Source of the DNA: Flavobacterium sp. TAB 87
GTDB lineage: Bacteria; Bacteroidota; Bacteroidia; Flavobacteriales; Flavobacteriaceae
Direction of reading: 5' to 3'
Assembly (NCBI RefSeq): GCF_001529295.1
Contig: NZ_LLWK01000029.1
Span: forward strand, 1 to 64,000
Length of the DNA stretch: 64,000 bases
A program made the position numbers and the translations under genes. Shown here one piece after another: positions 26,183-35,173 of this stretch. The notes under the pieces are model-generated. The model saw only the letters and a list, made by a program, of their open reading frames with translations, ran no database searches and was not told the DNA's origin. Numbering within the stretch: the stretch's first letter is position 1; the number at the start of each line of letters is the position of its first letter.

Positions 26183-27037
26183 ATGAGAATTATTTATTTT
26201 ATTAATAAAATGAGAACGCGATATTCAGCATTTAAAGTTCATCCATTGACCCAAGATGCTCCTTTATTTGCTTTAGTTAGATATATTAAATTTAATGTTT
26301 CTCAAATTCTATATCTTAAACCAAGAATTTATCCGTGGATCAATAATCTGAGCTTCTATGCGCAAAAAGGAGATGCAGGAATTGTTGCTAACATTTATTA
26401 CAAATTGTTCGATTATGAAGATTCAATGTTTCTGATTGATAAGCTAAAGGAGAATGAATTATTTGTTGATATTGGTGCCAATGTCGGGCACTTTTCACTT
26501 ATAGCCGCAGGAATATGTAAATCAAATGTAATTGCTTTTGAACCAATTCCTGAAACCTTCATGAAATTAGAAAAAAATATAATCCTGAATAAATTAAATA
26601 ATAAAATTCGATCATATAATATTGGTATTGGAGATAATAATGCAGTTTTAAATTTTACAAGATCAAAAAATGTTATGAATGCTGTGGCCATGACTTATGA
26701 AACCGACGTGGTTGCAGTTGAAGTAAAAAGATTAGATGATGTATTGTTGGGTTATAATCCAACTTTTTTAAAAATAGATGTCGAAGGATATGAATATTTT
26801 GTGTTAAAAGGTTCTACTGAAGTTTTGAAAAATAAAATGTTAAAATATATTATAATCGAACTCAATTCGTCAACTCTAAAATTTGGTCATAGCAATGAGG
26901 AAATTTTTGAATTTTTAGTTGAATTGGATTTTGTTCCAATCGCATATGATGTTTTTAGTAAGACAATAATTCCGCAGCCTACTTTCAACACTAATAAGTT
27001 TAACACTATTTTTGCAAGAAAAGATTATTTAAAATAA
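26183..27037 (+). CDS. FkbM family methyltransferase
   Basis: The 284-residue product has LFVDIGANVGHFSLIAAG (SAM site, about residues 93-110), IAFEPIPETFMKLEKN and FLKIDVEGYEYFVLKGS, all typical of FkbM. It is the third FkbM enzyme of the locus and the one closest to the family consensus. An ATG follows directly after its stop, so it is coupled to the exostosin-like gene. Confidence 0.87.
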   Translation: MRIIYFINKMRTRYSAFKVHPLTQDAPLFALVRYIKFNVSQILYLKPRIYPWINNLSFYAQKGDAGIVANIYYKLFDYEDSMFLIDKLKENELFVDIGANVGHFSLIAAGICKSNVIAFEPIPETFMKLEKNIILNKLNNKIRSYNIGIGDNNAVLNFTRSKNVMNAVAMTYETDVVAVEVKRLDDVLLGYNPTFLKIDVEGYEYFVLKGSTEVLKNKMLKYIIIELNSSTLKFGHSNEEIFEFLVELDFVPIAYDVFSKTIIPQPTFNTNKFNTIFARKDYLK

Positions 27038-28060
27038 ATGCTAAAGCTTTACACTGATACAAATTATTTAACCGCAGCGAATAGGAAAATTGTTTTCCCT
27101 TTGTTATTCGATTTGTGGTATTTGCCGAATGCAAATTTATGTGCAAAGTATCAAATTGTTGCTGATATTGATGATTGTGACATTGCTGTGGTACCAGTAG
27201 ATATTGCGCATTTTGGATTGAAGAATAAGAATCAAGATTTAATTTTTTTTATTGACAGAGCTAGTGCATTAAATAAAAAAGTATGGTTGTATTCTGCGGG
27301 TGATTATGGTAGCAGTTTACAAACTATGGCCTACACTTTTAGGATGGGTGGTTTTGATAGTAAATTGAATTCTCGAACATTCATAATGCCTTCTTTTATA
27401 GTTGACCCATATGACACCTCAAGTAGAAAGTTTGATCCGCTGCCAAAAATGCAATTGCCTCAAATAGGATTTGTTGGTCATGCTAGTAATTCCAAGCTTA
27501 AAAAAATAAAGGAGTTTCTTCTTTTTATTAAATATAATTATAGAAGATTAAACGGAAGTTTAAGTACGGATTTTCAATCTTTTTATCCTTCTAGTAATCT
27601 AAGATTTAAATACCTGACTTTACTGCTGAATTCACCAAAAGTGAATGCAAATTTTATATTTAGAAATAAATACCGTGCTGGTGCAAAAACAGAAGAAGAA
27701 AAAGAACAAACAGCTACTGAATTTTTTCAAAATATAGCACAAAATCCGTATACATTTTGTTTGAGAGGCCAAGGTAATTTTTCTGTTCGTTTTTATGAAA
27801 CGTTAGCAATGGGACGCATTCCTTTTGTTGTTGAATCGGATTTTAGATTGCCTTTGCAAGAAAATATCGATTGGAAAAAGCATTGTGTTTTAGCAACAGA
27901 AACCGAAATGGTAAAAACTCTTAGTGATTTTCACAATAATATTAGTGCGAGTGATTTTGAATTAATGCAGATAAATAATAGAAAATTGTGGCTAACTGTA
28001 TTGGAGAGAGAAGCCTATTTTTGTGCCATATATTCAATATTTAATTCAAAAATTGCATGA
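27038..28060 (+). CDS. Exostosin-like glycosyltransferase (GT47 type)
   Basis: The 340-residue product has the exostosin C-terminal pattern: PQIGFVGHASNSK in the middle, then CLRGQGNFSVRFYETLAMGR followed by IPFVVE, where the Glu and Arg line the donor pocket in this family. The N-terminal half includes VDIAHFGLKN and YSAGDYG. GT47 is common in eukaryotes and occurs at times in bacterial capsule loci. Its stop overlaps the next start (ATGA). Donor and acceptor are unknown. Confidence 0.8.
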   Translation: MLKLYTDTNYLTAANRKIVFPLLFDLWYLPNANLCAKYQIVADIDDCDIAVVPVDIAHFGLKNKNQDLIFFIDRASALNKKVWLYSAGDYGSSLQTMAYTFRMGGFDSKLNSRTFIMPSFIVDPYDTSSRKFDPLPKMQLPQIGFVGHASNSKLKKIKEFLLFIKYNYRRLNGSLSTDFQSFYPSSNLRFKYLTLLLNSPKVNANFIFRNKYRAGAKTEEEKEQTATEFFQNIAQNPYTFCLRGQGNFSVRFYETLAMGRIPFVVESDFRLPLQENIDWKKHCVLATETEMVKTLSDFHNNISASDFELMQINNRKLWLTVLEREAYFCAIYSIFNSKIA

Positions 28061-29058
28061 AGTTTTCTTTAATTATTTGCACATATATGCGTCCGAATTC
28101 AATATTGGATTTATTGAATTCAATATTGTCACAAACGAGTTATCCGGATCAGATATTAATTATAGATGGTTCTACAAATGATCTAACAAAAGTAGCGGTT
28201 CTAAAAGATGATTTTAGAAACCTGACTTATTATGCCGTTCCTCCACAAGAGAAAGGTTTGACCAAGCAACGAAATTTTGGAATTTCAAAGGTTTCCCAAT
28301 CCTCAGAAATTGTTTGTTTTTTAGATGATGACACTGTTTTAAAATCAGATTACTTCGAACAGGTATTTCAAACGTACAAAATTCACCCAGAAGCATTAGG
28401 GGTTGGAGGTTACATTACTAATGAAACGCAGTGGGCTAATGTTGGAAAATGTTATCAGCCAAAAATAAATGAGTTTTATTTTGATGATTGGAAAAGAGCA
28501 GATGGTAGTCGATTTGTTTTACGAAAGAAATTAGGACTTGATAGTAATTGTCCTCCAGGATATTCTTCTTTATTCTCTCATGGTAGAAGTGTTGGGTTCT
28601 TGCCACCTACTGGGAAAATATATGAGGTGGAACAGCTAATGGGAGGAGTTTCGTCTTTTAGAAAAAAAGTATTTGATTCAATTCAGTTTTCTACCTATTT
28701 TGAAGGTTATGGTTTATATGAAGATGCAGATTTTAGTTTAAGAATAGCAAAAAAAGGAAAGTTATTCTTAAACACAGCTGCCCAATTGGCACACAACCAC
28801 GAACCATCAGGTCGTCCGAACCAATATCAATATGGTAAGATGGTGGTTAGAAATGGGTGGTACGTCTGGCGCGTTAAAAACCCTAATCCTTTTATTAGAG
28901 ACAAGTTTAAATGGCATACCATCACGATTCTTCTAACAGTTATACGATTTTCTAATACATTTACCACACCAAACAAAAAAGCAGCTTTTACTGAAGCTTT
29001 AGGTCGCTTTGTAGGCTGGTGGAGTCTATTTTTTAATAAACCGTCAAGTAATGAATAG
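28057..29058 (+). CDS. Glycosyltransferase family 2
   Basis: The 333-residue enzyme has MKFSLIICTYMRPNSILDLL, ILIIDGSTND, KGLTKQRNFGI and CFLDDDTVLK near residue 90, then EGYGLYEDADFSLRIAKKG. These are in GT2 positions. It overlaps both neighbours by a few bases (4 bp upstream, 8 bp downstream), so translation is probably coupled. Confidence 0.87.
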   Translation: MKFSLIICTYMRPNSILDLLNSILSQTSYPDQILIIDGSTNDLTKVAVLKDDFRNLTYYAVPPQEKGLTKQRNFGISKVSQSSEIVCFLDDDTVLKSDYFEQVFQTYKIHPEALGVGGYITNETQWANVGKCYQPKINEFYFDDWKRADGSRFVLRKKLGLDSNCPPGYSSLFSHGRSVGFLPPTGKIYEVEQLMGGVSSFRKKVFDSIQFSTYFEGYGLYEDADFSLRIAKKGKLFLNTAAQLAHNHEPSGRPNQYQYGKMVVRNGWYVWRVKNPNPFIRDKFKWHTITILLTVIRFSNTFTTPNKKAAFTEALGRFVGWWSLFFNKPSSNE

Positions 29059-30058
29059 AATAGAGAAAGTTTCTATATATGGTTTGTGCAATGTTTTTTA
29101 TGATTCTTTTTATTTAAAAGGTTTAGAAATGCTCTTTGGCAGAGATAGAATCTGCTTTACAACTTTGAATTTTCCAAAATTTAAAGAAAATACATTTGCG
29201 ATCATTTTTGAATATAAGAATACTAAAATATTGAAGGTTGTGATAGATTCGAGAGATACAAATCTGATTTGGGAAGATGAATTGGCTTGGTGTGATATTT
29301 ACGGAAAGATCAATTACGATTTTGAACTTATTTCAAAGTATTCAAATCTCAAGATCGTACCTATCGGACCTAGTTTTGGTATAAAAATATGGGGTCTGTA
29401 TGAAACCCTTTTTTTTGGTTTAAAACACACTTTTAAATTTCGTAAATTTCTATTAAATAAGAGAAATTATTTGGCGAATTACTGGAGACAGTATAAAAGA
29501 TTGCCACTTGAAGATTATTATCATAAGTCGGTTGCTAGCAATAATAGCGTTTTCTTCGTAAGCTCTATTTGGAAAAAGGAATTTGAGACAAATATGAATC
29601 GATTAAATTTTATCAATGCATGTAAATTAAATAATAGCATAATTTTCGAGGGGGGATTTGCGCCAAGATCAGACGGGAATAATATGGACTTCGACCGCAA
29701 TTTAATTTTAAAACGATATAATTTGAAAACATATTTATCAAAAACACAGTTATCAAAATTTGTTTTTAACACACCTGCCGTCTTATCTTGTCATGGTTGG
29801 AAGTTAGGAGAGTATTTGGCACTTGGCAAAGTTATTATTTCAACAAAGCACAAAAATGAATTACCAAATCCATTAATAGATAGAGTTCATTTAATTTACG
29901 TTCGTGAAAATGTTTTAGAAGATTATTCTGTGGTACTAAATGAACTGATCAGTAATGAAGCACTTTGTAAAAAAATGGAGGCAAATGCCTTAAGCTATTT
30001 CAAAAATAATCTAGAGCCGACAGTTGTAATTAATAATCTTATAAATTTTGGAATTTGA
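29051..30058 (+). CDS. Putative glycosyltransferase, GT-B type
   Basis: The 335-residue product has no clear N-terminal GT motif. The C-terminal part reads VFNTPAVLSCHGWKLGEYLA followed by LGKVIISTKHKNELP, like the donor-binding half of GT-B enzymes where a Glu sits in GEYLALG. A conserved-looking segment IWGLYETLFFGLKH lies in the middle. The family is uncertain, and a role in the locus is inferred from coupling to both neighbours. Confidence 0.6.
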   Translation: MNRIEKVSIYGLCNVFYDSFYLKGLEMLFGRDRICFTTLNFPKFKENTFAIIFEYKNTKILKVVIDSRDTNLIWEDELAWCDIYGKINYDFELISKYSNLKIVPIGPSFGIKIWGLYETLFFGLKHTFKFRKFLLNKRNYLANYWRQYKRLPLEDYYHKSVASNNSVFFVSSIWKKEFETNMNRLNFINACKLNNSIIFEGGFAPRSDGNNMDFDRNLILKRYNLKTYLSKTQLSKFVFNTPAVLSCHGWKLGEYLALGKVIISTKHKNELPNPLIDRVHLIYVRENVLEDYSVVLNELISNEALCKKMEANALSYFKNNLEPTVVINNLINFGI

Positions 30059-31173
30059 CTTATTGCATAATAACCCATGTCAATCATATTAGAGTTCAAG
30101 ATGAATATTTTGCTTACGCACCGTACGTGCGGGAAATGAATATTTGGTTAAAAAATGTAGATATAGTTAGTATAGTAGCTCCCATAACTAAAATTGAATT
30201 GTCAACAATCGACCTACCGTATCAAAATGCGGCAATAGATTTTCGAGAAATTCCGGAACTATCTTTGACTTCATTATATGAAGTTATTAAAACAGTGATT
30301 AAATTCCCATTTGTTATTTGGCAGATTTATAATGCTATGCATTCCGCGGATCACATTCATTTGCGTTGTCCGGGTAATATTGGGTTATTGGGTTGTCTGG
30401 TTCAAATATTATTTCCTAATAAAATAAAAACTGCAAAATATGCTGGAAATTGGGATCCGAAAAGCACACAACCTTGGAGTTATAGATTGCAAAAGTGGAT
30501 ATTAAGCAATACATTTTTGACTAAGAACATGCAAGTATTGGTTTATGGAGAATGGGAAGGACAATCAAAAAACATAAAGCCTTTTTTTACGGCTTCCTAT
30601 ACTGAGTCTGAAATAAAAGCTTTAAAAGCGGTAGAAACAGATTATACAATTCGATTGCTTTATGTAGGTACTTTAGTTTCAGGTAAAAATCCGATGTATG
30701 CCATTGAAATCACTGCCGAGTTATTAAAAAACGGCAGAAATGTAAAGCTTGATGTGTATGGTGATGGTCCTTTGAAAAATGATTTAATACAATTTGTAAA
30801 AAATAACAACTTAGCTGACGCCGTATTTTTTCATGGCAATCAAAATGCAACTATTCTCAAAGAAGCATATCAAAACAGCCACATTTTAGTTTTGGCTTCT
30901 AAAAGTGAAGGTTGGCCGAAAGCGGTTGCTGAAGCGATGTTTTGGGGCTGTATTCCAGCAGCAACCAGCGTATCTTGTGTTCCGTACGTGATTGATTACG
31001 GAAATCGCGGTATATTATTGACGTTGGATCTGTATACTGATGCACAGACAATTGAGCAATTGATTAGTGATAAAAATAATTTTGAAAATAAACGAATTTT
31101 GGCGGCAACCTGGTCACGAAAATATACCTTAGATTATTTTGAGGCGGAAATTCAAAAATTATTAAAGGTATGA
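30055..31173 (+). CDS. Glycosyltransferase family 4 (TTG start)
   Basis: The 372-residue product has LLYVGTLVSGKNPMYAIEI near residue 200 and SKSEGWPKAVAEAMFWG, the GT4 Glu motif, followed by CVPYVIDYGNRGILL. TTG at 30055 overlaps the previous stop (TTGA) and gives MTYCIITHVNHIRVQ. No ATG lies nearer than residue 29, within the first domain, so TTG is preferred. It overlaps the next gene by four bases. Confidence 0.83.
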   Translation: MTYCIITHVNHIRVQDEYFAYAPYVREMNIWLKNVDIVSIVAPITKIELSTIDLPYQNAAIDFREIPELSLTSLYEVIKTVIKFPFVIWQIYNAMHSADHIHLRCPGNIGLLGCLVQILFPNKIKTAKYAGNWDPKSTQPWSYRLQKWILSNTFLTKNMQVLVYGEWEGQSKNIKPFFTASYTESEIKALKAVETDYTIRLLYVGTLVSGKNPMYAIEITAELLKNGRNVKLDVYGDGPLKNDLIQFVKNNNLADAVFFHGNQNATILKEAYQNSHILVLASKSEGWPKAVAEAMFWGCIPAATSVSCVPYVIDYGNRGILLTLDLYTDAQTIEQLISDKNNFENKRILAATWSRKYTLDYFEAEIQKLLKV

Positions 31174-32255
31174 GAATCGTCCAGCTTATTGATTCCTTGG
31201 AAGCCGGTGGAGCGGAGCGCATGGCAGTACAATATGCTAATGGACTTGCCGAAACGATTGCGTTTTCGGGTTTGGTCGCTACACGAAAAGGAGGAATTCT
31301 GAAAACTCAAATAAAAGAGCAAGTTGCTTACAGCTGCTTATTTAAAAAAAGCAGTTTAGATGTGTATGCAATTTTAAAGTTGCGAAAATTCGTTAAACTG
31401 AATCGTGTTAATATTATTCACGCGCACAGTTCTTCCTCCTTTACAGCCGTAATGCTTAAATTTTTTATGCCAAAAATTAAAATAATCTGGCACGACCATT
31501 ATGGGAACAGTGATTTTTTAGAAGATAGACCAACAAAAGCTCTGCGTATTTCTTCTTATTTTTTTAGCGGAATTATAGCGGTAAATGATAATTTAAAAAA
31601 ATGGTCTCAGAGTAAACTGCATTTCAAAAACGCAATTTATTTACATAATTTTGCTACTTCTGAAAAAGGGATTGCTCTAGCTACCTTTTTAAAAGGTGAA
31701 GACGGTAAGCGCATTGTCTGTTTGGCGAACTTACGACCACAAAAAAATCATTTGTTTTTGCTGCAAGTAGCCGAAAGATTAAAAAGTGAATATCCAGAAT
31801 GGACTTTCCACTTAGTAGGAAAAGATTTTAGAGATGGGTATTCGAGTACAATAAAGGACTTTATATTACATAAAAGTTTAGAAGATCATGTGTTTTTATA
31901 TGGTTCATGCAGCGATGTGGAGTGGATTTTAGAACAAGCTGAAATTGCAGTTTTATCTTCGAGTTCAGAAGGACTTCCAGTTGCGCTACTTGAGTATGGT
32001 TTGAATAAAAAGCCTGTTGTGGTAACGAATGTAGGTCAAATTTCAGCTGTAGTGACTGATGAAATAAGTGGTTTTTTAGTTCCTTCAGGAAATATAGAGT
32101 TGTTTTTTAATAGCTTAGTTGCATTAATTAACGATCAGTTACTTCGAGAACGTTTGGCTACTAATTTATTTCAAAAAGTAGAAAAAGAATTTTCAGCTGG
32201 ATCCGTTATTCAAAAATACATCCAATGGGTAAAGGCAACGATTACAGATGAATAA
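31170..32255 (+). CDS. Glycosyltransferase family 4
   Basis: The 361-residue product starts MRIVQLIDSLEAGGAERMAV, a textbook GT4 N-terminal loop, with IIHAHSSSSF, CLANLRPQKNHLFLL near residue 185 and SSSSEGLPVALLEYGLNKK near the end. It overlaps the upstream gene by four bases and the downstream ligase-type gene by eight. Specificity is unknown. Confidence 0.88.
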   Translation: MRIVQLIDSLEAGGAERMAVQYANGLAETIAFSGLVATRKGGILKTQIKEQVAYSCLFKKSSLDVYAILKLRKFVKLNRVNIIHAHSSSSFTAVMLKFFMPKIKIIWHDHYGNSDFLEDRPTKALRISSYFFSGIIAVNDNLKKWSQSKLHFKNAIYLHNFATSEKGIALATFLKGEDGKRIVCLANLRPQKNHLFLLQVAERLKSEYPEWTFHLVGKDFRDGYSSTIKDFILHKSLEDHVFLYGSCSDVEWILEQAEIAVLSSSSEGLPVALLEYGLNKKPVVVTNVGQISAVVTDEISGFLVPSGNIELFFNSLVALINDQLLRERLATNLFQKVEKEFSAGSVIQKYIQWVKATITDE

Positions 32256-33618
32256 ATCAGAAAGACAATATATTAGTTTAGTACTGTTGCATGTGGTTAT
32301 TGCAGCGGCTATTTTTTTTATTCCATTCTTATCAAAAATATATGCTGTAGTAATTGTTCTTTTTGGGTTCTACTATGTTATTTCGAACAAGAATAGAAGC
32401 AATGAAGTACTATACGTTTCGGGGTATTTAATCGGAATGGAGGTTTTCTTGCGAATGACAGGAGGCAACCTAAATAACGAGTATATCAAAGTAGTAGTGT
32501 CACTTTTAATGCTACTTGGCTTTATTTTCAGTGGCTTTTCTAAGAGGTCCTTCGTGTACTGGCTCTATCTTTTACTTTTAATTCCAGGCGTTTTAGTGAC
32601 CATGCTCTATGAAGATGCAACGCTCGAAGTACGTAAAGCAATTGTTTTTAATATTTCAGGTCCAATTTGTTTGGGTTTGTGTGCCATTTATTGTTACCAA
32701 AGAAGATTGAATTACCAACAATTGCAGAATATTATTGTCTTAATCGGTTTGCCCGTGATCAGTACATTAACCTATTTAGTACTGTACAATCCCAGTGTTC
32801 AAGATGTAATTACAGGAACACAATCTAATTTTGAAACTTCTGGGGGTTTTGGTCCCAACCAAGTTTCCACTATTTTAGGACTGGGCATGTTTGTGTTTTT
32901 TTGTCAGTTGGTTTTTATGTCCAAAACTAAGTTACTAATCGCGGTTAATGGATTGTTGTTTATTGTCGTAAGTTACCGCGCCTTGGTTACTTTTTCTAGA
33001 GGAGGCGTGATGACAGGAATAGGTATGATTGCAGTAGCACTTTTTGCTGCTTATCTATTTGGAAATTCAAAAGGAAGATCGAAGTTGAAATGGATTTTTC
33101 TATTTACAATGGGATTGATTTTTAGCATTTGGAGTTATAGTATTATACAAACTGGAGGTTTAATTGTGAAACGATACGCCAATGAAGATGCAGCTGGTCG
33201 CGTTAAAAAAGATCGTTTAGGAGGTCGTGAAGAGGTAATGAACAATGAGCTCCAATTATTTTCTGACAATCCGATGTTCGGAGTTGGTGTTGGACTAGGT
33301 AAATCATATAGAGAAAAGATGATTGGTCAAGAAGTTGCCTCTCACAATGAAATTACTAGACTTTTATCGGAACAAGGTATGTTTGGAGTCGCTGTTTTGC
33401 TGATACTTTTGTTTACCCCTTTCTTATTTTACTTTAATAATTATCAAAATATTTACTTTTTTTCTTTTTTTATCTTTTGGTTGTTGACGATTAATCATGC
33501 CGCTATGCGAACGGCTGCACCTGCTTTTATTTATGCACTGTGTCTGTTACAAATTGATCTGAAGCGAAGTTCTAGCTTACATAATAAACTCGACGAAGAA
33601 AGTAAAGCTGGGATTTAA
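32248..33618 (+). CDS. O-antigen ligase / polymerase family membrane protein
   Basis: The 456-residue polytopic protein has about ten to twelve hydrophobic segments and a large loop with ELQLFSDNPMFGVGVGLGK and SHNEITRLLSEQGMFG, the Wzy_C signature shared by WaaL ligases and Wzy polymerases. FSRGG near residue 250 is also typical. Because the locus exports through Wzm/Wzt, which needs no Wzy, a ligase role (joining the polymer to lipid A-core) is more likely. This choice is inferred. Confidence 0.8.
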   Translation: MNKSERQYISLVLLHVVIAAAIFFIPFLSKIYAVVIVLFGFYYVISNKNRSNEVLYVSGYLIGMEVFLRMTGGNLNNEYIKVVVSLLMLLGFIFSGFSKRSFVYWLYLLLLIPGVLVTMLYEDATLEVRKAIVFNISGPICLGLCAIYCYQRRLNYQQLQNIIVLIGLPVISTLTYLVLYNPSVQDVITGTQSNFETSGGFGPNQVSTILGLGMFVFFCQLVFMSKTKLLIAVNGLLFIVVSYRALVTFSRGGVMTGIGMIAVALFAAYLFGNSKGRSKLKWIFLFTMGLIFSIWSYSIIQTGGLIVKRYANEDAAGRVKKDRLGGREEVMNNELQLFSDNPMFGVGVGLGKSYREKMIGQEVASHNEITRLLSEQGMFGVAVLLILLFTPFLFYFNNYQNIYFFSFFIFWLLTINHAAMRTAAPAFIYALCLLQIDLKRSSSLHNKLDEESKAGI

Positions 33619-33639
33619 CGGTAAAACTGATTTAATTTT

Positions 33640-33647
33640 TATATTTG
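33640..33647 (+). promoter_or_regulatory. TAnnTTTG promoter box of the sugar transferase gene
   Basis: TATATTTG matches the Bacteroidetes -7 consensus and lies 31 bp before the ATG at 33679. No TTG was found at the usual upstream distance. It suggests that the chain-starting enzyme has its own transcript in addition to read-through. Confidence 0.5.
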
Positions 33648-33678
33648 CTCAGCCAAATCAATAGAAAGCCCTTTACTA

Positions 33679-35073
33679 ATGCCGTTAAAATCAACTACAA
33701 AAATGCACTTTGAGATCTCAGAACGCAAGATGATTCTGCGTTTGATGGATGCTGTGGTTGTTATTATAATGTTGGCCTTGGTGCAATATTTATTTAATTA
33801 CGAATATTTCAGTCTCACACATCATAAATTTTCAAAAATTGTCTTATTGCTTATTTATCTAAGTGCTTTTGGATCTATTTTCGAAATGTATAACTTACAA
33901 GTAGCAAGCAATCACTTTTATATTTTAAAAAGTACCTTGTTAGCAAGTACCACAACAATTTTTGTATACTTGTTTACTCCCTTTTTGACGCCAGAACTAC
34001 CTAAACAGCGTTTGCCAATTCTGGTTTTTTATATTTGTATCATGGGCGGATTGTTACTATGGAGGCAATTCTATGTTTATTTTTTAGCTTCGAATCGTTT
34101 TAGTCAAAATGTACTTTTGATATGTGACCAAGATCAAGTCCAAGAATTAGTTGAAGGTTTAGAAAGCGTTGATCCGCACTACAAAATAATTGGCTATGTA
34201 AATTCAGATGATTCAAATCTGGAGCAAACATCTTTCTTACAATCAGTTCCGAAGGAGGATCTCTCTTTCTTTGTGTCAAAAAATGGCATTTCAGAAATTG
34301 TAATTGCTTCTCAAAAAACGGATGGAATTACAGCCGAACTATACCAACAATTATTGAAATTATTGGAATCTGGCAAAGTAATCCGAGAATACAGTCAAGT
34401 GTACGAAAGTAAAACACAACGAATTCCCGTTCAGTTTATCGGGAGAGATTTCTATCGTTTTTTTCCGTTTAGTCGAAGTAATAACAATAAATTATACTTG
34501 TCGGTGGTGCGAATTATAGAGTATTTGCTTTCGATCGTAGGATTGATCGGTTGCTTAGTATTGATTCCTGTTATTTGGTGCGGAAACGTAATCGGAAATC
34601 GAGGCACTTTGTTCTATACACAAGAGCGGATTGGTAAAGATGGTGTTGTTTTTAAAATTTACAAATTTAGAACGATGACCCAAACCGTTCCCACTGTCGA
34701 AGCTTCTTTTGCAGAGAGCAATGACAGCCGTGTTACTACTTTTGGAAAAATGATGCGCAAGACTAGGTTAGATGAATTTCCGCAATTTTTCAATATTTTA
34801 AAGGGTGACATGGCCATAATCGGACCGAGGCCAGAACAACCTTTTTTCGTTCGCGAAATAGCACAGATTATGCCTTTTTACGAAACACGTCATATTATTA
34901 AGCCAGGACTAACGGGTTGGGCACAAGTCAATTATTCTTACGGCGAATCAATAGAGGAAAGTTTAATAAAGTTGCAATATGACTTGTACTACATTAAACA
35001 CCGAAGTATTTTTCTAGACTTAAGTATAACTTTTAAAACAATTACTACCGTTATTTTTTATCGTGGTCAATAA
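33679..35073 (+). CDS. Polyprenyl-phosphate sugar-1-phosphate transferase (WbaP/WcaJ type)
   Basis: The 464-residue protein would start each chain by moving a sugar-1-phosphate to undecaprenyl phosphate. The N-terminal half has four or five membrane segments and a cytoplasmic CoA-binding-like domain. A further membrane segment at about residue 280 precedes the catalytic domain, with RIGKDGVVFKIYKFRTM, TRLDEFPQFFNILKGDMA and IIGPRP near residue 388, then KPGLTGWAQVNY. Length fits the family. It is the last gene of the locus. Confidence 0.93.
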   Translation: MPLKSTTKMHFEISERKMILRLMDAVVVIIMLALVQYLFNYEYFSLTHHKFSKIVLLLIYLSAFGSIFEMYNLQVASNHFYILKSTLLASTTTIFVYLFTPFLTPELPKQRLPILVFYICIMGGLLLWRQFYVYFLASNRFSQNVLLICDQDQVQELVEGLESVDPHYKIIGYVNSDDSNLEQTSFLQSVPKEDLSFFVSKNGISEIVIASQKTDGITAELYQQLLKLLESGKVIREYSQVYESKTQRIPVQFIGRDFYRFFPFSRSNNNKLYLSVVRIIEYLLSIVGLIGCLVLIPVIWCGNVIGNRGTLFYTQERIGKDGVVFKIYKFRTMTQTVPTVEASFAESNDSRVTTFGKMMRKTRLDEFPQFFNILKGDMAIIGPRPEQPFFVREIAQIMPFYETRHIIKPGLTGWAQVNYSYGESIEESLIKLQYDLYYIKHRSIFLDLSITFKTITTVIFYRGQ

Positions 35074-35173
35074 CTTTTATTAAAGTTAATGATCTAATAA
35101 CTTACAAAAGCGAAGTAGTGAATTAAGACTGTTTGGTCGACTTTATTTTTTAAAATCCCAACCCACAGGACTC

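Noticed and set aside
35074..35173. Terminator after the sugar transferase gene
   Set aside because: AACTTTTATTAAAGTT can pair, but the stem is short and no T-run follows, so it was not listed.
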